64,000 nucleotides of DNA. Source: Ampullaceana balthica. Its lineage: Eukaryota > Mollusca > Gastropoda > Lymnaeidae. The stretch spans positions 244,639 through 308,638 of the forward strand of contig CALYLW010001006.1 of the NCBI GenBank assembly GCA_944989445.1, in the 5' to 3' direction. The notes beneath the pieces are model-generated. The model ran no database searches. It was not told where the DNA came from and saw nothing but the letters and a program-made list of their open reading frames with translations. Of the stretch, positions 1-12,836 are shown piece by piece (position 1 is the first letter of the stretch; every line of letters starts with the position of its first letter). The position numbers and the translations under genes were made by a program.

Positions 1-224
1 TTCTCGGCATAGATGGAATGTAGGAGGAGATTAAACTTTCTTGACATAGATGGAATGTAGGATGAATTGATACTTTCTTGACATAGATGGAATGTAGGAG
101 GAGATGAAACTTTCGCCGCATACACGGAATGTAGGAGGAGATGAAACTTTTGCCGCATACACGGAATGTAGGAGGAGATGAAACTTTCTTGACATAGATG
201 GAATGTAGGAGGAGATGAAACTTT
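1..224. repeat. 37-bp minisatellite, about 6 copies
   Basis: Direct repeats of a 37-bp unit built around ATGGAATGTAGGAGGAGAT, with two sub-types: one carries CTTGACATAGATGG and the other GCCGCATACACGG. The array runs off the left edge, so its true length is unknown. Confidence 0.93.
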
Positions 225-403
225 ATCGGCACATTCATTGTAAATTAAATTGAATATTTAATTATCTGTTGAAACCATATTAAATAGACTTTGAATAATA
301 AATCTATCTTATCATACAATTATCATAATTTGACCCCTAACTTGAAATTCTATTTGGTATTTAAAATATGATGTTTCCATTCAAAGTCATTTGGTTTTAC
401 TGC

Positions 404-1939
404 CACAGCCTAACCACCGACAACCTAACCAACCACAACCTAATGACTCACCCACAATCTAACCACACACAGTAACCACCCACACACTAACCACCCACAC
501 TAACCTTCCACACACTAACCACCGACACTAACCACCCACACACTAACCACCCACACACTAACCACATATGCTAACCATAAACACTAACAACCCACACACT
601 AACCACCCACAATCTAACCACACACACTAACCACACACACTAACCACCCACACACTAACCATCCACACACTAACCACCCACACACTAACCACCCACACAC
701 TAACCACCCACACACTAACCACCCACACACTAACCACCCACACACTAACCACCAACACACTAACCACCCACACACTAACCACCAACACACTAACCACCCA
801 CATACTAAGCACCCACACACTAACCACCCACACACTAAGCACCCACACACTAACCACCCACACACTAACCACCCACACACTAACCACCCACACACTAACC
901 ACCCACACACTAACCACCCACACACTAACCACCCACACACTAACCACCCACACACTAACCACCCACACACTAACCACCCACACACTAACCACCAACACAC
1001 TAACCACCCACACACTAACCACCCACACACTAACCACCCACACACTAAGCACCCACACACTAACCGCCCACACACTAACCACCCACACACTAAGCACCCA
1101 CACACTAACCACCCACACACTAATCACCCACACACTAACCACCCACACACTAATCACCCACACACTAACCACCCACACACTAAGCACCCACACACTAACC
1201 ACCTACACATGTTAAGCACCCACACACTAAGCACCCACACACTAACCACCCACACACTAACCACCCACACACTAAGCACCCACACACTAAGCACCCACAC
1301 ACTAACCACCCACACACTAACCACCCACACACTAACCACCCACACACTAACCACCCACACACTAACCACCCACACACTAACCACCAACACACTAACCACC
1401 CACACACTAACCACCCACACACTAACCACCCACACACTTACCAACCACACACTAAGCACCCACACACTAAGCACCCACACACTAACCACCCACACACTAA
1501 GCACCCACACACTAAGCACCCACACACTAAGCACCCACACACTAAGCACCCCACACTAAGCACCCACACACTAACCACCCACACACTAACCACCCACACA
1601 CTAACCACCCACACACTAACCACCCACAAACTAACCACCCACACACTAACCACCCACACACTATGCACCCACACACTAACCACCCACTCACTAACCACCC
1701 AAACACTAACCACCCACACACTAACCACCCACACACTAACCACCCACACACTAACCACCCACACACTAACCACCCACAATCTAACCACACACACTATCCA
1801 CACACACTAACCACCCACACACTAACCACCCACACACTAACCACCCACACTCTAACCACCCACACACTAACAACCACACACTAACCACCCACACACTAAC
1901 CACCCACACACTAACCACCCACACACTAACCACCCACAC
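404..1939. repeat. 15-bp minisatellite, about 100 copies
   Basis: Tandem CTAACCACCCACACA units, degenerate before about 600 and homogeneous afterwards. Common variants are CTAAGC, CCAACA and CTAATC. The + strand has almost no G, and the complement contains GGTTAG. Because the unit is a multiple of three, several frames stay open on both strands and give five-residue repeats (such as WLVCG). These are artefacts of the array. Confidence 0.97.
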
Positions 1940-2203
1940 CAGGTTTTACCAGTAGTCTATATTTAGTTGGACGTTGTAATCACCCGACTATTGCGGAGAT
2001 TACTGCTCGCTGAAAGTAGTCCACAAAATTCTCGGCCGTTGGTCAGACAACTCGTCCAATACCACTCACCCCTACATCTGTGTAATGGTGATGTAATGGG
2101 GGCTGTAATGGTAAATTAAGTGAGCGGGTTGCTGGACGCTAAAAGTAATGGACAGACTGAAGCTGCTCTTGAAACGGCTTTGAACACACTTAAGTTACAG
2201 CAA
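1940..2203. other. unique spacer
   Basis: Non-repetitive sequence between two arrays. I see no gene, RNA or transposon end in it. Confidence 0.5.
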
Positions 2204-2840
2204 GCCTGGACGTGATCTGTAATACATTGTACCAACTTAGATAAAATTATACACCAGGACTGGATGTGATCTGTAATACATTGTACCAACTTAGATAAAG
2301 TTATACACCAGGACTGGATGTGATCTGTAATACATTGTACCAACTTAGATAAAATTATACACCAGGACTGGTTGTGATCTATAATACATTGTATCAACTT
2401 AGATAAAGTTATACACCAGGACTGGATGTGATCTGTAATACATTGTACCAACTTAGATAAAGTTATACACCAGGACTGGATGTGATCTGTAATACATTGT
2501 ATCAACTTAGATAAGGTTATACACCAGGACTGGATGTGATCTGTAATACATTGTACCAACTTAGATAAAGTTATACACCAGGACTGGATGTGATCTGTAA
2601 TACATTGTACCAACTTAGATAAAGTTATACACCAGGACTGGATGTGATCTGTAATACATTGTACCAACTTAGATAAAGTTATACACCAGGACTGGATGTG
2701 ATCTGTAATACATTGTACCAACTTAGATAAAGTTATACACCAGGACTGGATGTGATCTGTAATACATTGTACCAACTTAGATAAAGTTATACACCAGGAC
2801 TGGATGTGATCTGTAATACATTGTACCAACTTAGATAAAG
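2204..2840. repeat. 54-bp minisatellite, about 12 copies
   Basis: Highly regular units beginning GTGATCTGTAATACATTGTA and containing CCAACTTAGATAAAG and CACCAGGACTGGAT. Copies differ at only a few sites (for example CATTGTATC for CATTGTACC). The unit equals 18 codons, so the - strand is open for 237 codons with an 18-residue period. No non-repetitive domain is attached, so a gene is not inferred. Confidence 0.97.
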
Positions 2841-3250
2841 TACTGGAAAGAAGAAGTGTGCGGGGAAAGACTGACGAGGGAAGTGGGTTATAGAAGTGTG
2901 ATGGTAACGTGCCAAGAAAATTGAGTCACCTCACCACCAAGAATTCTTTCAGTTTAAAAATAATACAGTCGACAGGTTTGAAAGAATCATTCGTGTATCT
3001 AATTTCACCATCTTTAAAATTTCGCTGATTAATTCACCATCTTACGACAGCGTCACCTTTGATCTCACAACATTCTAACAAATTAACCGATTGCATATTA
3101 AAAACGAAACTAACCTAATCTTCCAGTTGTTTCTTCTAATGTTATTACCATCTCCTTGATGAAACATTTAAAATGTGTTGTTTTGTTTGTTTTGTTTGTT
3201 GGTTTTAAATTTCTGTGATGATATTACCCTAATACATCTTCATTTGTTGA
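2841..3250. other. intergenic, no feature seen
   Basis: AT-rich unique sequence with a short TTTGTTTG run near 3183-3200. No open frame, RNA gene or transposon terminus was recognised. Confidence 0.5.
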
Positions 3251-4514
3251 TCTCAACATGAGCCTCTCAACATGAGCCTCTCAACATGAGCCTCTCAACA
3301 TGAGCCTCTCAATATGAGCCTCTCAATATGAGCCTCTCAACATAAGCCTCTCAACATGAGCCTCTCAACATGAGCCTCTCAATATGAGCCTATCAATATG
3401 AGCCTCTCAACATAAGCCTCTCAACATGAGCCTCTCAACATGAGCCTCCCAACATGAGCCTCTCAACATGAGCCTCTCAACATGAGCCTCTCAATATGAG
3501 CCTCTCAATATGAGCCTCTCAACATAAGCCTCTCAACATGAGCCTCTCAACATGAGCCTCTCAATATGAGCCTATCAATATGAGCCTCTCAACATAAGCC
3601 TCTCAACATGAGCCTCTCAATATGAGCCTCTCAATATGAGCCTCTCAACATAAGCCTCTCAACATGAGCCTCTCAATATGAGCCTCTCAATATGAGCCTC
3701 TCAATATGAGCCTCTCAACATAAGCCTCTCAACATGAGCCTCTCAATATGAGCCTCTCAACATGAGCCTCTCAATATGAACCTCTCAACATAAGCCTCTC
3801 AACATGAGCCTCTCAATATGAGCCTCTCAATATGAGCCTCTCAATATGAGCCTCTCAACATAAGCCTCTCAACATGAGCCTCTCAACATGAGCCTCTCAA
3901 CATAAGCCTCTCAACATAAGCCTCTAAACATAAGCCTCTCAACATGAGCCTCTCAATATGAGCCTCTCAATATGAGCCTCTCAATATGAGCCTCTCAACA
4001 TAAGCCTCTCAACATGAGCCTCTCAACATAAGCCTCTAAACATAAGCCTCTCAACATGAGCCTCTCAATATGAGCCTCTCAACATAAGCCTCTCAACATG
4101 AGCCTATCAACATGAGCCTCTCAATATGAGCCTCTCAACATAAGCCTCTCAACATGAGCCTCTCAATATGAGCCTCTGATTATGAGCCTCTCAACATAAG
4201 CCTCTCAACATGAGCCTCTCAATATGAGCCTCTCAATATGAGCCTCTCAATATGAGCCTCTCAATATGAGCCTCTCAACATAAGCCTCTCAACATGAGCC
4301 TCTCAATATGAGCCTCTCAACATGAGCCTCTCAATATGAACCTCTCAACATAAGCCTCTCAACATGAGCCTCTCAATATGAGCCTCTCAATATTAGCCTC
4401 TCAATATGAGTCTCTCAACATAAGCCTCTCAACATGAGCCTCTCAACATGAGCCTCTCAACATAAGCCTCTCAACATGAGCCTCTCAACATGAGCCTCTC
4501 AACATAAGCCTCTC
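3251..4514. repeat. 14-bp minisatellite, about 90 copies
   Basis: Tandem TCTCAACATGAGCC units with three main variants (AACATGAG, AATATGAG, AACATAAG). The variants recur in similar order along the array, which indicates block duplication of several units at a time. The array begins and ends abruptly. Confidence 0.97.
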
Positions 4515-4688
4515 TATGGACGTTGACTAGAATGTAAGCTTGTCCCGTCACACCTGCTGTATAACAAGAACCGAAACTGTAATATCGGCCTTTGATGTGG
4601 CTGGGCTTTAAAATGAGTTGTTTGCCCTTGAAATATATATATATCTTTTAAATTTTCGCAACCCTCAAAAATATATATCTTACGCATT
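4515..4688. other. short spacer between arrays
   Basis: Unique sequence with a short ATATATAT run. Nothing else was recognised. Confidence 0.5.
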
Positions 4689-6665
4689 CCGTTGTTACAA
4701 CTTTTTGTAGTTGTACTCCTGGTCACATGATTCAGTAACATGTGTAAAATATCGTTGTTACAACTTGTCACACTGTGCACTACTGGTCACATGAATCAGT
4801 AACATTTGTAACATCTCGTTGTTACAACTTGTCACACTGTGCACTACTGGTCACATGATTCAGTAACATTTGTAACATCTCGTTGTTACAACTTGTCACA
4901 CAGGGCACTACTGGTCACATGATTCAGTAACATTTGTAACATCTCGTTACAACTTGTCACACTGTCCACTACTGGTCACATGATTCAGTAACATCTGTAA
5001 CATCTCGTTGTTACAACTTGTCACACTGTGCACTACTGGTCACATGATTCAGTAACATTTGTAACATCTCGTTACAACTTGTCACACTGTGCACTACTGG
5101 TCACATGATTCAGTAACATTTGTAACATCTCGTTGTTACAACTTGTCACACTGTGCACTACTGGTCACATGATTCAGTAACATTTGTAACATCTCGTTGT
5201 TACAACTTGTCACACTGTGCACTACTGGTCACATGATTCAGTAACATTTGTAACATCTCGTTACAACTTGTCACACTGTGCACTACTGGTCACATGATTC
5301 AGTAACATTTGTACCATCTCGTTACAACTTGTCACACTGTGCACTACTGGTCACATGATTCAGTAACATTTGTAACATCTCGTTACAACTTTTCACACTG
5401 TGCACTACTTGTCACATGATTCAGTAACAATTGTAACATCTTGTTATAACTTTTCACATTGTGCACTACTGGTCACATGATTCAGTAAAATTGTAACATC
5501 TCGTTTTTACAACTTATCACATTGTGCACTTCTGGTCACATGATTCAGTAACATTTGTAACATCTCGGTACAACGTGTCACTATGTGAACTACTGGTCAA
5601 ATGATTCAGTAACATTTGTAACATCTTGTTGTTACAACTTGTCACACTGTGCACTACTGGTCACATGATTCAGTAACATTTGTAACATCTCGTTGTTACA
5701 ACTTGTCACACTGTGCACCACTGGTCACATGATTCAGTAACATTTGTAACATCTCGTTACAACTTGTCACACTGTGCACTACTGGTCACATGATTCAGTA
5801 ACATTTGTAACATCTCGTTGCAACTTGCCACACTGTGCACTACTGGTCACATGATTCAGTAACATTTGTAACATCTCGTTACAACTTTCACACTGTGCAC
5901 TACTGGTCACACGATTCAGTAACATTTGTAACACCTCGTTACAACTTTTCACACTGTGCACTACTGGTCACATGATTCAGTAAAATTGTAACATCTCGTT
6001 GTTACAACTTATCACATTGTGCACTTCTGGTCACATGATTCAGTAACATTTGTAACATCTCGGTACAACTTGTCACACTGTGAACTACTGGTCACATGAT
6101 TCAGTAACATTTGTAACATCTCGTTGTTACAACTTGTCACACAGTGCACTACTGGTCACATGATTCAGTAACATTTGTAACATGTCGTTACAACTTGTCA
6201 CTCTGTGCACTATTGGTCACATGATTCAGTAACATTTGTAACATCTCGTTGTTACAACTTGTCATACAGTGCACTACTGGTCACATGATTCAGTAACATT
6301 TGTAACATTTCGTTGTTACAACTTGTCACACAGTTCACTACTGGTTACATGAATCAGCAGTAACATTTGTAACATCTCGTTGTTACAACTTGTCACACAG
6401 TGCACTACTGGTAACATGATTCAGTAACATTTATAACAAATCGTTGTTACAACTTGTCACACTGTGCACTACTGGTCACATGATTCAGTAACATTTGTAA
6501 CATCTCGTTGTTACAACTTGTCACACTGTGGACTAATGGTCACATGATTTACTAACATTTGTAACATCTCGTTGTTACAACTTGTCACACAGTGCACTAC
6601 TGGTTACATGAATCAGCAGTAACATTTTTAACATCTCATTGTTACATATTGTTACACAGTGCACT
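4689..6665. repeat. 64/61-bp minisatellite, about 31 copies
   Basis: Units run through ACTACTGGTCACATGATTCA and GTAACATTTGTAACATC. Two length classes alternate: 64-bp units carry TCGTTGTTACAACTT and 61-bp units lack one TTG (TCGTTACAACTT). In the 61-bp class TTGTAAC-ATCTC-GTTACAA forms a perfect 7-bp stem with a 5-nt loop. Copies are more diverged near 5400-5600 and 6300-6600. Confidence 0.96.
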
Positions 6666-6666
6666 G

Positions 6667-7838
6667 TCAAGTCATGATGCTTCTATTTCAAGTCATGATA
6701 CTTCGATTTCATGTCATGATACTTTGATGTCAAGTCATGATAATTTGATGTCAAGTCATGATACTTCGATGTCAAGTCATGATGCTTCTATTTCAAGTCA
6801 TGATACTTCGATTTCATATCATGATACTTCGATGTCAAGTCATGATACTTTGATGTCAAATCATGATACTTCGATGTCAAGTCATGATGCTTCTATTTCA
6901 AGTCATGATACCTCTGTTTCATGTCATGATACTTCGATGTCAAGTCATGATAGTTTGATGTCAAGTCATGATACTTTGATGTCAAGTCATGATACTTCGA
7001 TGTCAAGTCATGATGCTTCTATTTCAAGTCATGATACTTCGATTTCATGTCATGATACTCTGATGTCAAGTCATGATACTTTGATGTCAAGTCATGATAC
7101 TTCGATGTCAAGTCATGATGCTTCTATTTCAAGTCATGATACTTCTATTTCATGTCATGATACTTCGATGTCAAGTCATGATAGTTTGATGTCAAGTCAT
7201 GATACTTCGATGTCAAGTCATGATGCTTCTATTTCAAGTCATGATACTTCGATTTCATGTCATGATACTTCGATGTCAAGTCATGATGCTTCTATTTCAA
7301 GTCATGATACTTTGATATCAAGTCATGATACTTCTATTTCAAGTCATGATACTTTGATGTCAAGTCATGATACTTCGATTTCAAGTCATGATACTTTGAT
7401 GTCAAGTCATGATACTTCGATTTCAAGTAATGATACCTCTATTTCAAGGCTTGGTGTTTCGATGTCAAGTCATGATGCTTCGATGTCAAGTCATGCTACT
7501 TCAATGTCAAGTCATGATACTTCGATGTCAAGTCATGATACTTCAATGTCAAGTCAAGATACTTCGATGTCAAGCCATGATACTTCAATGTCAAGTCATA
7601 ATACTTCAATGTCAAGTCAAGATACTTCGATGTCAAGTCAAGATACTTCGATGTCAAGTCATGATACTTCAATGTCAAGTCATAATACTTCGATGTCAAG
7701 TCATGATACTTCAATGTCAAGTCAAGATACTTATATGTCAAGTCATGATACTTCGATGTCAAGTCATGATACTTCAATGTCAAGTCAAGATACTTATATG
7801 TCAAGTCATGATACTTTGATGTCAAGTCATGATACTTT
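6667..7838. repeat. 21-bp minisatellite, about 56 copies, with higher-order structure
   Basis: Tandem TCAAGTCATGATACTTCGATG-type units. The unit is seven codons, so one + strand frame stays open for 425 codons (6592-7869), reading SSHDTSM repeats. In 6667-7270 the unit variants recur in blocks of about five (roughly 105 bp), a higher-order repeat. After 7460 a simpler variant with AAGTCAAGAT takes over. Substitutions fall at all codon positions, which argues against a conserved protein. Confidence 0.96.
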
Positions 7839-8430
7839 CGTGATGACACGGCATCATTGGTTTAAATAAATTGTTTAAATTGATAAAGTTAATTTGCAGT
7901 TAGTCATTATAATATTATATTTAGTCATTTTGTCTACTTCTCTAGACCTGACCAATAACATCTTCCACACTCTTTCACCCAGTCGTTAAATGTTATCGTT
8001 ATTTACACACGTCAAAGTATCTAACCAAGACTTTTGCTATCACCATTACTCTAAGGATTTTATCAGCGGCCGGATTATTTCCTCCGTTACTTTTATTTTC
8101 TCATTCTTCGCTTCTAAAAATAATCCGCAAATATTTTATAATATGATAACTGGGGATCTATTGAAAGTTGGTCATATAAAATCCACAACGAGGCAGATTA
8201 GCTTAGCAGCGATGAATACGCAGACGTTTGCTGCTGTTTTTTTTGGCATTCGCATACGTCAGATGACCTGCTTTACGTTGCGAAAATGTGAGAACAATGC
8301 GAGTCTGGAATTGTTTATTGTTCCTGCGATGCCTTCCTGCACGTACAAGCGCAAGAGTTTTGTGGCTTCGGTTGAATTCAAAGGTTGGTCCACGTTCTCA
8401 AGCTGTACGCCATCTTAGGGCTGGAGCGAT
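7839..8430. other. spacer with an unassigned 142-codon open frame
   Basis: A + strand frame is open at 7990-8418. Its product has no repeat, no domain I recognise and no convincing signal peptide, and it runs directly into the next array. No splice context or polyadenylation signal decides the matter. It may be chance or a decayed mobile element. Confidence 0.3.
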
Positions 8431-8733
8431 GCACCAAACTCTGACCAGCACAACTCTCTGACCAGCACCACTCTCTGACCAGCACCAACTCTCTGACCAT
8501 CACCAACTCTCTGGCCATCACCAAATCTCTGACCAGCACCAACTCTCTGACCAGCACCAACTCTCTGACCATCACCAACTCTCTGACCATCACCAACTCT
8601 CTTACCAGCACCCGCTCTCTGACCAGAACCAACTCTCTGACCAGCACCAACTCTCTGACCAGCACCAACTCTCTGACCATCACCAACTCTCTGACCAGCA
8701 CCAACTCTCTGACCAGCACCAACTCTCTGACCA
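8431..8733. repeat. 18-bp minisatellite, about 17 copies
   Basis: Tandem TCTCTGACCAGCACCAAC units, with a CATCACC variant for CAGCACC. The six-codon unit keeps the - strand open with a VRELVL-like hexapeptide, an artefact of the array. Confidence 0.96.
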
Positions 8734-9159
8734 TTGAACTGTACATGTAATTATATCCGCCCCACTAATTCAAGTCGTTGTGTTTTTACTGAAGTCCAGC
8801 TGAACGTTATTGCAGCATTAAAACAACTTTGAATTAAAGTGTACTTTTGTAACAATTGCAACCAAACCCATTTAGAATAGTAGGTCAGAGATATAAAACC
8901 AACAATCGACAATTTTTATAGAACCAATTATGATAATTTTGTTGGTAAAAGCTAAAATGCTGAATTTGTTTGTTTTTTCTTCAAATAATTCCAAACCCAC
9001 ACATATTAAATGAATTAAAAAATCTTTAAAACGTTCGTAACTCAGTGTTTTATTTCTATGAAAGTATCGTTAAGATTTAACTGTTTCAAAACTATATGAA
9101 AAACAAGCAATGTTCATTCTGGTAGAAGTAACATATTATTAACCCTTTACTAATTCTGG
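8734..9159. other. AT-rich intergenic, no feature seen
   Basis: Unique AT-rich sequence. No gene or mobile-element end was recognised. Confidence 0.5.
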
Positions 9160-10408
9160 TCTTGACAGAGCCTAGTCTTATGGATGTACAGCCCTTGTCT
9201 AACATGTCTTGACAGAGCCTAGTCTTATGGATGTACGGCCCTTGTCTAACATGTCTTGACAGAGCCTAGTCTTATGGATGTACGGCCCTTGTCTAACATG
9301 TCTTGACAGACTCTAGTCTTATAGATGTACAGCCCGTGTCTAACATGTCTTGACAGACTCTAGTCTTATAGATGTACAGCCCTTGTCTAACATGTCTTGT
9401 CAGAGCCCAGTCTTATGGATGTACAGCCCTTGTCTAACATGTCTTGACAGACTCTAGTCTTATAGATGTACAGCCCGTGTCTAACATGTCTTGACAGACT
9501 CTAGTCTTATAGATGTACAGCCCTTGTCTAACATGTCTTGACAGAGCCCAGTCTTATGGATGTACGGCCCTTGTCTAACATGTCTTGACAGACTCTAGTC
9601 TTATAGATGTACAGCCCTTGTCTAACATGTCTTGACAGAGCCCAGTCTTATGGATCTACGGCCCTTGTCTAACATGTCTTGACAGACTCTAGTCTTATAG
9701 ATGTACAGCCCTTGTCTAACATGTCTTGACAGAGTCTAGTCTTATAGTTGTACAGCCCTTGTCTAACATGTCTTGACAGAGTCTAGTCTTATAGATGTAC
9801 AGCCCTTCTCTAACATGTCTTGACAGACTCTAGTCTTATAGATGTACATCCCTTGTCTAACATGTCTTGACAGAGTCTAGTCTTATGGATGTACTTCCCT
9901 TGTCTAACATGTCTTGACAGAGTCTAGTCTTATTGATGTACAGCCCGTGTCTAACATGTCTTGACAGAGTCTAGTCATATGGATGTACGGCCCTTGTCTA
10001 ACATGTCTTGACAGACTCTAGTCTTATAGATGTACAGCCCTTGTCTAACATGTCTTGACAGAGCCCAGTCTTATGGATGTACAGCCCTTGTCTAACATGT
10101 CTTGACAGACTCTAGTCTTATAGATGTACTGCCCTTGTCTAACATGTCTTGACAGAGTCTAGTCTTATAGATGTACAGCCCTTGTCTAACATGTCTTGAC
10201 AGAGTCTAGTCTTATAGATGTACAGCCCTTGTCTAACATGTCTTGACAGAGTCTAGTCTTTTGGATGTACGGCCCTTGTCTAACATGTCTTGACAGAGTC
10301 TAGTCTTATGGATGTACAGCCCGTGTCTAACATGTCTTGACCGACTCTAGTCTTATAGATGTACATCCCTTGTCTAACTTGTCTTGACAGAGTCTAGTCT
10401 TATGGATG
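9160..10408. repeat. 47-bp minisatellite, about 27 copies
   Basis: Units start TCTTGACAGAGCCTAGTCTT, continue ATGGATGTAC and end CCCTTGTCTAACATG. Two unit types (GAGCC...TATGG and GACTC...TATAG) often alternate, giving a 94-bp dimer. The array is cut at 10408, where a C-run and a transposon fragment begin. One isolated copy reappears at 11385. Confidence 0.96.
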
Positions 10409-10774
10409 CCCCCCCCCCGGTCACAGGTTGTCACAAAAACGTAGAGCCCACTCTAATATGACGTCACAAAGCTTTGCGGGACACATAAAAGCCATACTTC
10501 CTTTTTGAAAATGAGCATGTGTCAAATAATTTTATTGTCATTTAATTTTGTATTTAATGTGAAGTTGAACTCTAAAAATCGCTACACGCTTAAATCCATG
10601 TAAAACGTCATTAAATAAATTGTAAGCAATCAAATATTTCAGTGGAACTTTTAATTAAAGTTGCGCGTTTTGATGTGACGTCACATTTATTCTTAAACAC
10701 ATCCCGCACCCCCCCGTCACAAGTGTGTGACCCCCTCCTCCCCTAGGTGCGTAACGTCATTTATGGACGGGCCC
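10409..10774. mobile_element. small GGGGCCGTCC-family inverted-repeat element, left end lost
   Basis: This matches the elements at 31292-36717 (interrupted) and 49051-49440 across GACGTCACAAAGCTTTG, AATTGTTAGCAATCAAA-like sequence and GATGTGACGTCACA. The right end ATTTATGGACGGGCCC is the family terminus, and the next bases are TTA. The left terminus is replaced by a C-run abutting the 47-bp array. It is non-coding and presumably moved by a transposase encoded elsewhere. Confidence 0.8.
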
Positions 10775-11119
10775 TTATCCATTTTACACTGTTAGTAAAT
10801 AACTTATTGACTTTGAAAACTTACAAATTTTGGTGTATTATTAAAATCAGTATTTGGGCAAGGCACACGCTGTAATGAACACACGAAACACAATCGAATG
10901 GAGGTAGGAGGAGGGGGGATAGGTAAGCAACATCAACAATCGTAAACCCAATGTCGACGTATTTCAGAGATCAAAGTTAGTGTCAAAGCAGGGGTGTTTT
11001 TATTAACAACAACAACCACGGCCTCTTTCATCTCTATACAGTCCATCCTTATTTTCGGCAGAGGAGTTTTGTTTTTCTTTTTATGATTCATTCAAAGAAC
11101 CAAAATCTTCTTGTGATTG

Positions 11120-11382
11120 CGATTTCTGTTTCATGTTCAGAGAAAAAAGATGTATCAAAACACATTGTGGTTTGTCAAGACCGTATTGTATTTCCCGTTG
11201 ACAGTTCTCCTTAGATGTATTTCACAGCATACATTTGAAACAAAAATTTTCATTTTGATAAATTGTTTCGCGAGCCGTAAATTAAACACAAAAAGTAGCA
11301 TGCGAGACGAAGTTTGGTTAATATAGACATTGAAGTCCCATTTTCACGGGTACCCGGGCGGAATTTTACTACCCGGGTAATC
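11120..11382 (-). mobile_element. fragment of a hAT-like element with GGGTACCCG end
   Basis: The reverse complement aligns by eye with 60220-60480: GCCCGGGTACCCGTGAAAAT, then CGGCTCGC, TATCAAA, and later GAACATGAAACA. The two copies lie in opposite orientation, about 49 kb apart. The element lacks its outermost bases here and abuts a relic of the 47-bp array. Confidence 0.6.
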
Positions 11383-11384
11383 TA

Positions 11385-11433
11385 CCCTTGTCTAAAACAT
11401 GCCTTGACAGAGTCTAGTCTAATAGATGTACAA
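11385..11433. repeat. isolated relic copy of the 47-bp unit
   Basis: CCCTTGTCTAAAACATGCC followed by TTGACAGAGTCTAGTCTAAT matches the array at 9160-10408 with a few differences. It shows the array once extended here and was split by about 976 bp of inserted sequence. Confidence 0.85.
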
Positions 11434-12557
11434 CGCGGTCCTAAGAGAATCAGATCTTGACGAGGAGTCCATTAGTCCAGCGGTCACTCCTACTGGCCAT
11501 GCGAAGCACGAGAACATGAAAAACTCATCTTAACCCATTGCTGCGGTCAGCGCATCCACCCCCCCCCCTTTTTCACGTTTTTAAAGTTATGGGAAGTCAT
11601 ATGTCGGTTTTATCTGGATCTTTTCATGATATGTAAAGAGAATAAGTTAATGACCTGTAATGACCTTGTATATAGTGACATTGGCTTTAATTTTTGTTAA
11701 AAAACTTTTTGCTTTAAATGTTTTTTTGACTTAAATAATACAAATAATTCATGGGATCACAATGTACATTTTTTCAATGTTTTTCTCTAAAGAAAAGATG
11801 TCAATAGTCGCTAACATTTTTATTTTCAGCAATGTGGGAAAAGGTTTACGTGTCTTTCTACTACATCATTTAAGCAAACCTCTTGGTCTAAGAACCTGGT
11901 CTGGTAAATATATGTGTTAGCCATGTCTTTCATGGCATTGGTGTTTAGTTCGGGACTCTACGGGACTCTACGGGACTCTGCGGGACTCTAATTTTATAAT
12001 GAAAAATAAATGTAATTAGTTACCAAAATGTCAGAAAATATGAATAAATTTTTAAAAATAATTTTAATAAATAAGATTTTAAAAGCATTTATTCAGAATT
12101 ATGATCATATCATATAATTCAGCCTCATGATTATTTATAAATATTAATTAACACAAAAAGGCAATCAACATTTATTTTTTGGTTTTTAACGCTTGTCGTT
12201 AATTTTTGTTTTTTGCGACAGACAAACTACCCCCACCCCCCATCCCAACCCAACATTAAAAAACTGAAATGAAGAACAAGTTAAGGTGGAGATTAGGGTT
12301 GTCATATCTAGATGAGACGCTCTTGGCGGGAAACTTGTCGGGACACGTACGTCGGGACATTTAGAGAAACGGTTTTAGGAATGAAGTAAGAAACATAATT
12401 AATAAAATTATTTTATTAAGGACACAATTACATGGAAATTGTTGCGGTAAAAGTAGTTGGTACACCATTTATTTAGGAAGATTTGACCATTTTTTAGCAA
12501 TTCATTTTTCCTTTTCATTAATTATAAATCTAGATGACAGTCGGCTTTAGTAGATAC
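11434..12557. other. AT-rich intergenic with one short decamer repeat
   Basis: Mostly unique AT-rich DNA. At 11951-11990 the decamer CGGGACTCTA occurs four times in tandem (one copy ends G). C-runs occur near 11563 and 12230. No gene was recognised. Confidence 0.55.
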
Positions 12558-12790
12558 GTTAGTAGTTGAGCCAAGCTCGTTAATTTATTTTGTAGTAGTT
12601 GAGCCAAGCTCGTTACTTTATTTTGTAGTAGTTGAGCCAAGCTCGTTACTTTATTTTGTAGTAGTTGAGCCAAGCTCGTTACTTTATTTTGTAGTAGTTG
12701 AGCCAAGCTCGTTACTTTATTTTGTAGTAGTTGAGCCAAGCTCGTTACTTTATTTTGTAGAGTTGAGCCAAGCTCGTTACTTTATTTTGC
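12558..12790. repeat. 33-bp minisatellite, about 7 copies
   Basis: Near-identical units beginning GTAGTAGTTGAGCCAAGCTC, continuing GTTACTTTATTTT. The unit is 11 codons, so a - strand frame is open; this is not a gene. Confidence 0.96.
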
Positions 12791-12836
12791 AAAATTGTGA
12801 CATTATTGGGTCTTATCGGAATGTCGGGACAAAAAA

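Noticed and set aside
7990..8418. 142-codon frame between two arrays
   Set aside because: No domain is recognisable and it ends at an array edge. It is kept as an unassigned frame, not a gene.
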